Positions 52,759-60,969 of a stretch of DNA of 64,000 nucleotides are shown here, piece by piece (positions within the stretch are counted from its first letter, which is position 1; every line of letters begins with the position of its first letter). The notes under the pieces were generated by a model. It was not told the DNA's origin and did no database searches. It worked only from the letters and a program-made list of their open reading frames with translations. Both the position numbers and the translations under genes were made by a program. Source of the stretch: Winogradskyella echinorum (lineage in GTDB: Bacteria > Bacteroidota > Bacteroidia > Flavobacteriales > Flavobacteriaceae); contig NZ_JACOQD010000001.1 of assembly GCF_014297365.1 (NCBI RefSeq), positions 186,001 to 250,000 of the forward strand, given 5' to 3'.

Positions 52759-53613
52759 TTAGTTTTTATCAATAATTAAATCTTCTATTTTTTTAAAATT
52801 CTTAGCATTCGGGACATGTTTTGAACCTTCCAGTAATACTGTTTCGCTTAGTGTCGGAAAAACTCTTTCGGCGCGTTTTACCATTTTTTTGCCTGGAAAC
52901 AGGATATCCTTTTCTGAAGCGAAAATGGTAATTGGTGTATTAATTTCTTTTGCTGAATTTTTTGAAATAACCGGCAACGGCGAAAAATCCATGTTGCAAT
53001 TTTGAAACGTAGTCCCCATGAATTGAAAAGCAAAATCATCGGCTTCACTAAAGAGGACATTCATGACTTTTTTGAGATACTTACTTTTATTCGTTTTTGT
53101 GAATTTCTTTAAGGGTATAAACATTTTAAACAATCCTGTAAAAGGGTTACCGTTTACGATGTAAACTGGCGCAATGAGGTACGCCTTTTTTATAAGGGTT
53201 TCATCAAATTCTAAAGTCTTTAAAGAAATAAATCCACCAAATGAAAACCCAACCAATGTTACTGCCGTAAGGTCTAACTTCTGAATGACTTCAACCAACC
53301 ATTTGCCATAATCCAAAGATTTCATATCTAATCGATTCTCAGCACTTTTGGTGGGTTGGGCTAAGACATCAACTGCATAAACACAATATTTAGAGCTTAG
53401 ATTTGGAAACGAATCTAAAATTTGTGGTGCACAACCACCTGTGCCGTGAATCAGCACTAATGGAGGGTTTTTAGTGTCCCCAGTAATTATAACATTAGTA
53501 GCCCCAAATTGGTTCTGTATCAATTTTTCTGAATATTCAATATTCAGCTCATTCAACTTTTGATTGTAAAGACTTAAAATTTTTGATTTACCTTCTTGTG
53601 ATTTAAAAAACAT
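52759..53613 (-). CDS. Alpha/beta hydrolase
   Basis: 284 aa. Oxyanion motif LIHGTGGCAPQ, nucleophile elbow VGFSFGG, acid in FASEKDILFPG and His in EGSKHVPNA. No signal peptide, so cytoplasmic. The substrate is unknown. It lies between the MDR oxidoreductase (upstream) and the epoxide-hydrolase-like gene (downstream), all minus strand with short gaps. Confidence 0.85.
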   Translation of the reverse strand: MFFKSQEGKSKILSLYNQKLNELNIEYSEKLIQNQFGATNVIITGDTKNPPLVLIHGTGGCAPQILDSFPNLSSKYCVYAVDVLAQPTKSAENRLDMKSLDYGKWLVEVIQKLDLTAVTLVGFSFGGFISLKTLEFDETLIKKAYLIAPVYIVNGNPFTGLFKMFIPLKKFTKTNKSKYLKKVMNVLFSEADDFAFQFMGTTFQNCNMDFSPLPVISKNSAKEINTPITIFASEKDILFPGKKMVKRAERVFPTLSETVLLEGSKHVPNAKNFKKIEDLIIDKN

Positions 53614-53667
53614 GTGCTGTTCGTTTTTTTATTAATGATTTATGGATTGAGATTATCTATAGTCCAA

Positions 53668-54600
53668 CTAAATAGTGATTACCACATTTCCTCTTTTATG
53701 ACCCATCTCCACATATTTGTGAGCTTCGGCCATTTCTTCTAAAGAATATACTCTATCAATAACAGGTCTAAGTTTCTCTTGTTCGGCTAACCTTTTTAAA
53801 TTCAAAAAAGCTTCTTTTGGAGTTAATGGAGTCCCATGATCAATGGATATATATTTGCCATTCAAAGTCAACGCTTTTTTGCTCATTTCTTTTAGTTTCG
53901 ATGATTTCGAATTGCCTACAGCATCAATCACATATTTATATGTTTCTAATTGTTTTTCAGCATTTTCTATTGTGTAGTCAATCACCTTATCACTTCCTAA
54001 AGAGGTTACTAATTCAAAATTTCGACTACTGCATACACTTGTAACATGAGCACCCATATACTTCGCCAATTGTATCGCCATTGTACCTATACTTCCTGAC
54101 GCTCCATAAATTAAAACATTGTCGCCTTTGTTTATGCTCGTCTTTTTTAATAAGTGAGAAGCAAGTAAGCCACCATAAGGGATTGCTGCAGCTTCCTCAA
54201 AACTAAGATCTATAGGTTTTAGGGCTAGATTCCAAACTTCTGGTAAACAAATATATTCTGCGTAAGAACCAAAACGACGTTTAGTAGGCGAGATAGAACC
54301 ATAGGCAAAAACCTCATCACCATTTTCAAACATTGTCACCTCCTTGCCTTTAGCCTCAATAATTCCAGCTGATACCATTCCCAACACAGGATTCCTTGGA
54401 CGACCAAAACCAAATATGAGTTGAAGTATAAATCTAGAGATCAAAGGTTCATTTAATCTCCGAATAAGAACATCGCTTGTGGTAACTGAAGTAGCACGTA
54501 TCTTTATAAGTACTTCATTAGCTTTAGGTGTTGGTTTTTCAACATTACCTAGCACCAGATTATCTACATCGCCATATTTTAGACATTTTATTGCTTTCAT
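53668..54600 (-). CDS. NAD(P)H-dependent medium-chain oxidoreductase (quinone reductase/alcohol dehydrogenase-like)
   Basis: 310 aa, MDR superfamily. N-terminal GroES-like domain (MKAIKCLKYGDVDNLVLG, VTTSDVLIRRL, GMVSAGIIEAKGKEV), nucleotide-binding GASGSIGTMAIQLAKYMGAHV (about residues 145-165) and C-terminal HKRGNVVITI. The catalytic zinc ligands of classical alcohol dehydrogenases are absent, as in quinone/enone reductases. It is first in an operon with two hydrolases. Confidence 0.9.
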   Translation of the reverse strand: MKAIKCLKYGDVDNLVLGNVEKPTPKANEVLIKIRATSVTTSDVLIRRLNEPLISRFILQLIFGFGRPRNPVLGMVSAGIIEAKGKEVTMFENGDEVFAYGSISPTKRRFGSYAEYICLPEVWNLALKPIDLSFEEAAAIPYGGLLASHLLKKTSINKGDNVLIYGASGSIGTMAIQLAKYMGAHVTSVCSSRNFELVTSLGSDKVIDYTIENAEKQLETYKYVIDAVGNSKSSKLKEMSKKALTLNGKYISIDHGTPLTPKEAFLNLKRLAEQEKLRPVIDRVYSLEEMAEAHKYVEMGHKRGNVVITI

Positions 54601-54611
54601 AATTGTTTTTG

Positions 54612-55181
54612 CTAAAACCTATACCCTATTCGCAAGTGCATATTTAATTCCAGTTCACTTTTGTTCTTTAAATAACCAGCACGTTTAGCAAATGTGTAGC
54701 TAAATCCGGCACCAAGACCTGCTTCATAATTAAAGTGTTTGCCTAAATTTCTTCTAATTCCCCAAGTAGGTATGATAGAAAAATCACTCACCACAGGAGC
54801 ATCGTCAGTATTGAACAGCGCCAATTCTGGATGATAACCCATTTTTAAAGCAATAAAATTGCCACTATTTCCTTCAATTAGTTTTGAGTTCTCTGAGCGT
54901 TTTTTGAGATTGTAATAGAATCTTGGCTCCATAACTATTACAGGTGTTAGCAAAAATGGAGAATCATAATCATCGTAAAACGTAGATTCCCAAATACCAA
55001 AATCAAAACCAAGTTCAATTCTCAGTGCTATAGTATTTGATAGTTTTGCTTCATTATATGCCCAGATTCCTAAAACTCCAGTTTGTAATCCGAATGTTGA
55101 TTTTTCTACACTTGTTGTTTGAGCAACACCAATCGTCGTGGAAAAGATAATTAGCGCTAATATTATTATTGTACGTTTCAT
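54612..55181 (-). CDS. Outer-membrane beta-barrel protein
   Basis: 189 aa with a signal peptide (cleaved near GVAQ). Alternating strands and an end on a C-terminal Phe (MHLRIGYRF), as needed for barrel assembly. It is 11 bases upstream of the oxidoreductase gene, so probably in one transcript. No ligand can be named. Confidence 0.72.
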   Translation of the reverse strand: MKRTIIILALIIFSTTIGVAQTTSVEKSTFGLQTGVLGIWAYNEAKLSNTIALRIELGFDFGIWESTFYDDYDSPFLLTPVIVMEPRFYYNLKKRSENSKLIEGNSGNFIALKMGYHPELALFNTDDAPVVSDFSIIPTWGIRRNLGKHFNYEAGLGAGFSYTFAKRAGYLKNKSELELNMHLRIGYRF

Positions 55182-55233
55182 AATGTTTCAATTAAAAATT
55201 AGTTTTCTATTCGTGTTTAAGTCAAATTCAACA

Positions 55234-55836
55234 TTATAACCAGCTGAACCCTAATCCTACATTAAAGATTACGGCATCTCTATCCGCACCTCCATCTAAA
55301 GACACACTACCAAGCACCAATTTAGACTGAATATTGAGCGCAAAATTTTTCTTTTTGTAAATCTCATAACCTGTGCTTGCCATAACAGCGGCACCAAAAT
55401 TCCAATCGTCATTTACATTGTCTTTAATATCATATAGTGCAGGTGAGTCTATGGCTAATCCAATTCCACCATGAATCCACCAACGATCTTTTACCCAATA
55501 CTGTACAGATGGGATAAATGCTCCAAAATTTCTGTCATTGTCCTGAAATTCGTAGATGTTTCCTGGTAAAGAGGCAGTAATAGCAAGTCTTTCGTTTAAC
55601 ATATAGCCAAACTTTAGATCTGGAAAAACAAAGGTTCCTTGAGCCTTGTCAAAGGTTTGAATACCTGCACTATCTTCTATGCTGATAATGCCACCACCTA
55701 CTACGAATTCGAAGATGAAACCATCCCTTTGTGTTGTTGTTTCTGAATTTGTGTTTTGTGCATAGGTTATACTTGATAATAATGTAAAGGCTACACAAGC
55801 CATTCTTGATAAGATTTGTTTTTTAATAGATTTCAT
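55234..55836 (-). CDS. Outer-membrane beta-barrel protein
   Basis: 200 aa with a signal peptide (cleaved near TYAQ) and eight or so amphipathic strands (FIFEFVVGGGIISIEDSAG, WWIHGGIGLAIDSP, VIFNVGLGFSWL at the end). Its leader just before ATG 55836 (CAATCAAAAACAAACAATT in gene orientation) is nearly identical to leaders at 56038 and 56628. Function unknown. Confidence 0.72.
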   Translation of the reverse strand: MKSIKKQILSRMACVAFTLLSSITYAQNTNSETTTQRDGFIFEFVVGGGIISIEDSAGIQTFDKAQGTFVFPDLKFGYMLNERLAITASLPGNIYEFQDNDRNFGAFIPSVQYWVKDRWWIHGGIGLAIDSPALYDIKDNVNDDWNFGAAVMASTGYEIYKKKNFALNIQSKLVLGSVSLDGGADRDAVIFNVGLGFSWL

Positions 55837-55877
55837 AATTGTTTGTTTTTGATTGATGATTTATTTCGTATTCTTAG

Positions 55878-56037
55878 TTAATACATTAATTTTTTTTTTG
55901 AGTATTCTAACGCTGCGCCAATGGTAATTCCAATGGGAAGCCACAAAGCTATGTTTGAGGTTAATACGCCTAATAATACTCCTGAAACTATGCCAATTGC
56001 AAGTCTAATTCCTTTTTTTACTTTTAATTAATTTCAT
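55878..56037 (-). pseudogene. Small Gly-zipper membrane protein interrupted by a frameshift in an A7 run
   Basis: ATG 56037 is followed by KLIKSKKRN and a stop. Removing one A from the run of seven (in gene orientation) gives a 51-residue protein KKGIRLAIGIVSGVLLGVLTSN... ending EYSKKKLMY with two membrane segments. No alternative start exists in the second frame after its last stop. It could be a true pseudogene, a polymorphic homopolymer or a slippage-dependent gene. It resembles the C-terminal hairpin of the protein at 30741-31193. Confidence 0.55.
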
Positions 56038-56089
56038 AATTGTTTGTTTTTTGATTTTTTAAATTGATGTTTACCACTCGATATCAAAT

Positions 56090-56277
56090 TTTTCTGAATT
56101 ATTCATTTGTATTTCGTAATTCAGCATATGTGTCTTTTAGCTTCTTTAATGATTCAATGGCATTACCATAAGCCTCACGATTTTTTTCTGAATTATTCAT
56201 TTGTATTTCGTAATTCAGCATATGTGTCTTTTAGCTTCTTTAATGATTCAATGGCATTACCATAAGCCTCACGATTT
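56090..56277 (-). repeat. 94-bp tandem duplication covering the 3' end of a lipoprotein gene
   Basis: TTTTTCTGAATTATTC begins two copies (about 56090 and 56184) that are practically identical over 94 bases. The upstream copy, in gene orientation, carries the last 27 codons and stop of the gene 56193-56519. The other is a spare, untranslated copy behind the stop. Confidence 0.9.
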
Positions 56278-56519
56278 TGTGCGATCGTAGTCATTCTCGT
56301 TAAAACCATGTTTTCAAAATAAATGTCTTTTCCATAAGTGTCTGAAGAAGTGCCCATTTCCCTAAATTTAACGTTTGGCATCAAAAAATTCTCGTAATAA
56401 TCTGCAAGGGTTGGTTGATCTGCTAATGAAACGGAGTTTTCCTTACAAGATATTAGCAATAAGATTAGCACTGGATATAGGCTTTTTATTAATTGAAATA
56501 CTATTTTTAAATAACTCAT
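56193..56519 (-). CDS. Small lipoprotein sharing leader and operator with the one at 40823-41443
   Basis: The start at 56519 (MSYLKIVFQ) gives 108 aa. The signal peptide and lipobox LISC, with following residues KENSVSLADQPTLADY, align with the other lipoprotein (NENTVSVAEQPILSDY). After that the sequences part: here a helical domain (NREAYGNAIESLKKLKDTYAELRN). The promoter carries the same 20-base-spaced operator. The function is unknown; the gene looks like a shared export and control module attached to a different body. Confidence 0.7.
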   Translation of the reverse strand: MSYLKIVFQLIKSLYPVLILLLISCKENSVSLADQPTLADYYENFLMPNVKFREMGTSSDTYGKDIYFENMVLTRMTTIAQNREAYGNAIESLKKLKDTYAELRNTNE

Positions 56520-56586
56520 AATAAGACTTTTAAAATAATGATAACACAATGTAAAGCTTATGTCTCTATCTCAAAAGGAAAAGTAC

Positions 56587-56616
56587 ATGAGCGTAAATAA
56601 ATCTAATTGTACGTTA
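56587..56616 (-). promoter_or_regulatory. LytTR-type direct-repeat operator of the small lipoprotein gene
   Basis: ATGAGCG (56587-56593) and TTGTACG (56607-56613) have the same 20-base period as the sites at 41512 and 43407. TACGTTAGA fits the LytTR half-site pattern. In gene orientation it is followed by CTTTTCCTTTTGAG and, 18 bases after TTTG, TTACATTG, nearly the same as at 41.5 kb. Confidence 0.6.
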
Positions 56617-56729
56617 GAAAATTTCATAATTGTTCGTTTTTTGATTGATGATTGATTGATGAATTATATTTTATTGTTTTGATGTACTGATAACTATTAT
56701 TAAGTGAAAAGATAAGTTTGAGTTAGATT

Positions 56730-57815
56730 CTAAATCCTTTTTAATTCTTTCTGTACGACGCTTTTAAATTTCCATTTCAAACCAAATAAAGGTCTCAAGA
56801 TTGTAATTCTTTTTAAGATGAATTCATAAATGAGAAAACAGACTATAAACGTAAATAGGGTAATTCCTACAAACTCTAGCATAGGATGAAGATCTAATGG
56901 CAGAATGAGTAATGCACCTGCATATAAGACAAACATGTGAATAATATAAACTGGATAAACAGCTGCACTCAAATAGCTTAGTAAGGCACTTGGTTTATTA
57001 AAGTAACTATATCCTATTCCAAATAAACCCAATATCCAAGAATTTGATTCTATGCTGGTGATATACATATTTGATATAGACTCAAATCTAGTGAAACGAA
57101 TAGCAAATAAGACAGACGCTATGACTATATATAACCATTTCCATTTAGAAACGGTTTGCCAGAATGCGCTACCACTGTATACGAAAAGAAAACCAAAAAA
57201 GAACGCAAGAAAACCCATAAAGAATCCATGCCATGTTTCAGCGTACAGTTCAAATAACTGTGGTTGAACAACACCAATTTCTAACATAAAAAATGCTGAT
57301 ATAGATAACGGTCCTAAAGCATAGGTCATGACTTTTGAAATGGTCATTCCAAATTTTCCATTTTCGTTTTTCTTCAGATAGAAAAAAAGAGGTAACAACA
57401 CAATCACATAGACCACAATATTTCCTAAAAACCATAGGTGTCCCATATGTGGAAAATAGCTCAGTGGCATATTATAGTAGTTCTGAAAAACTAAAAAGTG
57501 TAATGGAGTGATTACCAAAATTCCAAACACAAAGGGCAATAGAATTCGTTTACCTCGCTCTATAAACAATTGCTTCCAATTTCTTTTTTTCATTGCGAAA
57601 TATAAACCCATTCCAGATACAAAAAATAGCAAAGGTATTCTCCAAACATTGAGCATCGTCATAGGTTCCCAAAGTCCTACCAAAGCGTCTTCGCTTCTTA
57701 TAAAACCTATAAACATGGCCCAAGGTTGAAAAATAATAGCTATGTGGTAAATCAATAATAAGCCTATAGCAATTACTCTTAACCAATCAATATCGTATCT
57801 TCTTTCTGTGGTCAT
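56730..57815 (-). CDS. Acyltransferase 3 family membrane protein
   Basis: 361 aa with ten or more helices. The start RRYDIDWLRVIAIGLLLIYH carries the D-RxxA and H pattern of acyltransferase 3, and NVWRIPLLFFVSGMGLYFAM follows; both are typical of the OpgC/OafB superfamily, which modify glycans or lipids with acyl groups at the inner membrane. The acceptor cannot be inferred. It lies 12 bases downstream of the ankyrin lipoprotein gene. Confidence 0.88.
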   Translation of the reverse strand: MTTERRYDIDWLRVIAIGLLLIYHIAIIFQPWAMFIGFIRSEDALVGLWEPMTMLNVWRIPLLFFVSGMGLYFAMKKRNWKQLFIERGKRILLPFVFGILVITPLHFLVFQNYYNMPLSYFPHMGHLWFLGNIVVYVIVLLPLFFYLKKNENGKFGMTISKVMTYALGPLSISAFFMLEIGVVQPQLFELYAETWHGFFMGFLAFFFGFLFVYSGSAFWQTVSKWKWLYIVIASVLFAIRFTRFESISNMYITSIESNSWILGLFGIGYSYFNKPSALLSYLSAAVYPVYIIHMFVLYAGALLILPLDLHPMLEFVGITLFTFIVCFLIYEFILKRITILRPLFGLKWKFKSVVQKELKRI

Positions 57816-57827
57816 CGTATTGTATGT

Positions 57828-58421
57828 TTATTGAAGCATCATTGCTACAACAGGACGTGCTTTTTGTAATTCATTAAGATCTAATTCAAACCCCATTGGT
57901 TTTAATTGTTGAATTAGCATTTCATAGATAGGTTTCATTTGAGCAAAATCTGCCATTACAGTTTCTCTTGCTGTAGCTCCATAATTATTGCGAGCTGATT
58001 TATCTGCTTTTGCATCAATAAGTAATTGTACAATTTCAATACGTCCAAAGAATGCTGCTGTATGTAAAGCTGTGCCACCATCATTATTTTCAATAGACAA
58101 ATCTGCCTTGGCGTTGATCAATACTTTTGCAATTTCTGGTTTATTAAAAGTGGCTGCGGTCATTAATGGTGTAGAACCAGACATAGCCTCTTTTTGATTA
58201 ATGTCCGTCCCAGCTTCAATATGCTGCTTAACTGCATCTAAGTTTCCAGTGAGTACAGCTCCGTGAATATCTATACTTGGTTTGGTTGCAATTTTTGTAG
58301 TTTTAGCAATATTATCTGAGTTTGATTTTTTGTCAGATTGCGCACATGAACTTGTTAATAAAAGCGTTAAGAATAACATCTGAATGGTCGTTTTTATTGA
58401 ATTAATCGTAAGTTTTTTCAT
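57828..58421 (-). CDS. Ankyrin-repeat lipoprotein
   Basis: 197 aa. Signal peptide with lipobox TSSC (Cys26), then three ankyrin units: DIHGAVLTGNLDAVKQHIEAGTDINQ, GSTPLMTAATFNKPEIAKVLINAKADL and GGTALHTAAFFGRIEIVQLLIDAKADK. Ankyrin repeats mediate protein binding, here in the periplasm or on the outer membrane. It is co-directional with the acyltransferase and divergent from the AraC-type regulator, which may control it. Confidence 0.88.
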   Translation of the reverse strand: MKKLTINSIKTTIQMLFLTLLLTSSCAQSDKKSNSDNIAKTTKIATKPSIDIHGAVLTGNLDAVKQHIEAGTDINQKEAMSGSTPLMTAATFNKPEIAKVLINAKADLSIENNDGGTALHTAAFFGRIEIVQLLIDAKADKSARNNYGATARETVMADFAQMKPIYEMLIQQLKPMGFELDLNELQKARPVVAMMLQ

Positions 58422-58536
58422 AATTTTAAATTGTAACGATTTATAACTTGATTTTTGTTCCTACAAAGATGCGAAACCACCCTAATCAACTGATAATGTG
58501 TATGAAGCCTAATGTATAAAGTTTGATGAGAGGTAG

Positions 58537-58570
58537 AAAATTATGACGCAGAAGTATAAATTATGACGCA
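58537..58570. promoter_or_regulatory. Direct-repeat site upstream of the AraC-type regulator
   Basis: AAATTATGACGCA occurs at 58538-58550 and 58558-58570 (20-base period), about 90-120 bases before the regulator start and about 120 bases from the divergent ankyrin gene. AraC-type regulators bind direct repeats spaced by about two turns. Confidence 0.55.
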
Positions 58571-58634
58571 AGCAACTGTTTTTTTGCTAAAGAATTTCAA
58601 ACTTAAAACCATAGAATGGTTCAATATAAATTTC

Positions 58635-58642
58635 TAAATTTG
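58635..58642 (+). promoter_or_regulatory. -7 box of the AraC-type regulator promoter
   Basis: TAAATTTG is a perfect TAnnTTTG, 17 bases before the ATG at 58660. No convincing -33 TTTG is seen, as expected for a promoter that needs an activator. Confidence 0.45.
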
Positions 58643-58659
58643 TACTAGTATAAAACAAC

Positions 58660-60780
58660 ATGTCTAAAATCTCATATCAAGGAAAATTTATAGAACAGGC
58701 TGAGGCTCTTATTTTAGAGAATATCTCTAATGAGCAATTTGGGGTTTCAGAATTGGCTGAACTCATGAATATGAGTAGATCAAATTTGTTGCGGAAAATT
58801 AAGAAGCAAACACAAGGTAGTGCTAGTCAATTTATTCGTGAAGTCAGACTCCAAAAAGGGATGACACTTTTAGAAGAAACGGAACTTACTATTTCTGAAA
58901 TTTCTTATCAGGTGGGCTTTAGTAATAATTCCTATTTCACTAAATGTTTTAAGGACTATTATGGGTATTCGCCAGGCGAAGCCCGAAAAAAAATAGATGA
59001 GCAAATAGAATTTGAACAAGATGGAGTAAAGGTAGAAGAAGATAACCAAAACAAAGACACTATTAAAGTTGCTGAAAAAGGGTTTTTCCAACAGTACCGA
59101 ATTCAAATACTATTTGGAATTTTCTTGGTTTTAGTGATAGCAGCATTCTCGTTTTATCCAAAAAAAGAAGTATCGAACGGTGATGAAGAGAATGCTAACT
59201 CTAAGAAATCTATTGCAGTATTGCCGTTTAAGAATATGAGTAGCGATTCTGATAACCTGTATTTTGTTAATGGACTTATGGAGTCGACATTAAATAATCT
59301 ACAAAAAATAGAAGATATTCGAGTTATAAGCAGAACCTCTGTAGAAAAATATAGAGATACAGATAAGACCATCTTAGAAATAGCACAGGAACTTAATGTC
59401 AATTACTTGATTGAAGGAAGTGGGCAACGTGCTGGTGATCAAGTTTTATTGAATATTCAATTGATTGATGCTTCAATGGATACTCCGATATGGGCAGAAC
59501 AGTACAACCATAAAACGGCAGACATTTTTTCCATACAAAACGAAGTTGCAAAAAAAATTGCAGAAGCCATCGAAGTAACTGTAACACCAGCAGAACTAAA
59601 ACAAATAGATAAAAAACCAACAGAAAACGTATTAGCATATGACTATTATTTAAAAGGACTTGAAGCCCTACAAACAAAGACAGAGGAGGGTTTGCAAGCC
59701 GCCATAAGTTCATTTGAAAAAGCGATAGAAAACGACTCGAAATTTGCACTCGCTTATGCTCAGGTTGCAATTTGCTACTATTATTTAGATGTAAATAAAA
59801 TTGAAAAGAAATATTTAGACAAATTAAATGAATACGCAGACAATTCCTTGTTATATGATTCAACTTCAGAATTATCTTTGATTGCAAAAGCGCTGTATTA
59901 TATAAACGCAAACGAATTTAGGTTAGCGATACCTTACTTGGAAAAAGCACTAGATTATAATCCAAATGCTTCTTCTGTAGTGCTAATTTTATCTGATATC
60001 TATGCTAGAGTTGTTCCAGATACAAAAAAGTATCTCACTTATGCATTAAAAGGAATTAAATTAAATATTGAAGCTAACGATAGTGTATCTAAAAGTTTTA
60101 TCTATCTAAACCTGAGTAATGCATTAGTCCAAAATGGGTTTGCTAAAGAGGCTTCAAAATACATTGAAGAATCTCTGAAGTATAATCCTAAAAATCAATA
60201 TAGTACCTACTTAAAAAATTTTATAGATTATGCGAATAATAAAGATTTAGAATCCTTAAGAAAAAAAATGCTCATAGAGTGGCGTAAAGATACTACTCGC
60301 GCTGATATCACTCAAGAATTAGCCAAAACATATTATTTTCAGGAAGATTACGAAAAATCATTGGTTTATTACGAGAAATATATTAGTATACTTACTACTG
60401 ATAAAATTGACTTGTATCCAGCAGAGAACATAAAAATAGCCTACACCTATAAAAAATTGGGTCTTCCTAATAAAGCAGAAAAATATATTCAGAAATATAA
60501 AGATTATTTGGAAGAAGATGAGTCAATTTACAGAGAGGCAAGTTTAGCTATGCTGTATCTTTATGAAAATATACCAGATAAAGCTATAGAAGCCTACGAT
60601 AAATTTAGTTCACAAGATGGTTTCCAATATTGGGTGCTTTTATTTATGAAGGAAGACCCTCTATTGAACCAGTTGCAGAATCATCCAAGATACGACGAAA
60701 CTATTGAGAAAATAGAAGTGCAATTTTGGGAAAAACATAAAATACTTAAAGAAACTTTAAAAAAGGAAAAACTATTATAG
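58660..60780 (+). CDS. Membrane-anchored AraC-type regulator with TolB-like and TPR domains
   Basis: 706 aa. The AraC HTH is at the N-terminus (about 5-110: FGVSELAELMNMSRSNLLRKIK and ISEISYQVGFSNNSYFTKCFKDYYGYSP), followed by an acidic linker and one transmembrane helix (about 150-167). Next is a TolB-like segment (SIAVLPFKNMSSDSDNLYFVNGL, about 183-310), then TPR-like repeats to the end (for example AISSFEKAIENDSKFALAYAQVA). DNA-binding and periplasmic sensing parts are thus on one chain across the membrane. Repeats at 58537-58570 suggest autoregulation. Confidence 0.9.
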   Translation: MSKISYQGKFIEQAEALILENISNEQFGVSELAELMNMSRSNLLRKIKKQTQGSASQFIREVRLQKGMTLLEETELTISEISYQVGFSNNSYFTKCFKDYYGYSPGEARKKIDEQIEFEQDGVKVEEDNQNKDTIKVAEKGFFQQYRIQILFGIFLVLVIAAFSFYPKKEVSNGDEENANSKKSIAVLPFKNMSSDSDNLYFVNGLMESTLNNLQKIEDIRVISRTSVEKYRDTDKTILEIAQELNVNYLIEGSGQRAGDQVLLNIQLIDASMDTPIWAEQYNHKTADIFSIQNEVAKKIAEAIEVTVTPAELKQIDKKPTENVLAYDYYLKGLEALQTKTEEGLQAAISSFEKAIENDSKFALAYAQVAICYYYLDVNKIEKKYLDKLNEYADNSLLYDSTSELSLIAKALYYINANEFRLAIPYLEKALDYNPNASSVVLILSDIYARVVPDTKKYLTYALKGIKLNIEANDSVSKSFIYLNLSNALVQNGFAKEASKYIEESLKYNPKNQYSTYLKNFIDYANNKDLESLRKKMLIEWRKDTTRADITQELAKTYYFQEDYEKSLVYYEKYISILTTDKIDLYPAENIKIAYTYKKLGLPNKAEKYIQKYKDYLEEDESIYREASLAMLYLYENIPDKAIEAYDKFSSQDGFQYWVLLFMKEDPLLNQLQNHPRYDETIEKIEVQFWEKHKILKETLKKEKLL

Positions 60781-60891
60781 ATCGTTGGAATTTAATTATC
60801 CATACTATTCAAAATATTGGTTGAGGTTGAGTAATAGTTAAATTTTAGCGCAATCAACTCAATTTCATATAACTTAAGAGTAAATAAAAAT

Positions 60892-60912
60892 GGGACAGAG
60901 TTCGAACTTTTT
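60892..60912 (+). repeat. 21-bp dispersed repeat, right copy
   Basis: GGGACAGAGTTCGAACTTTTT matches 20226-20246 at 20 of 21 positions, same orientation. It lies in the intergenic stretch 60781-60969, in which no gene is seen. Confidence 0.7.
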
Positions 60913-60969
60913 AAATCAGGATATAACCCTAATCATCATTAATAAATTTAAGCACCAGTGTAAACTACC

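Noticed and set aside
59399..59911. 170-codon open frame on the minus strand opposite the AraC-type regulator
   Set aside because: It is antisense to a gene with clear domains, has no recognisable motif and no promoter or ribosome binding site; it reflects codon bias of the real frame.
60892..60912. tRNA 3' end (GTTCGAA resembles a T-loop)
   Set aside because: The flanking bases do not form a T-stem, and no other tRNA arms are found upstream.
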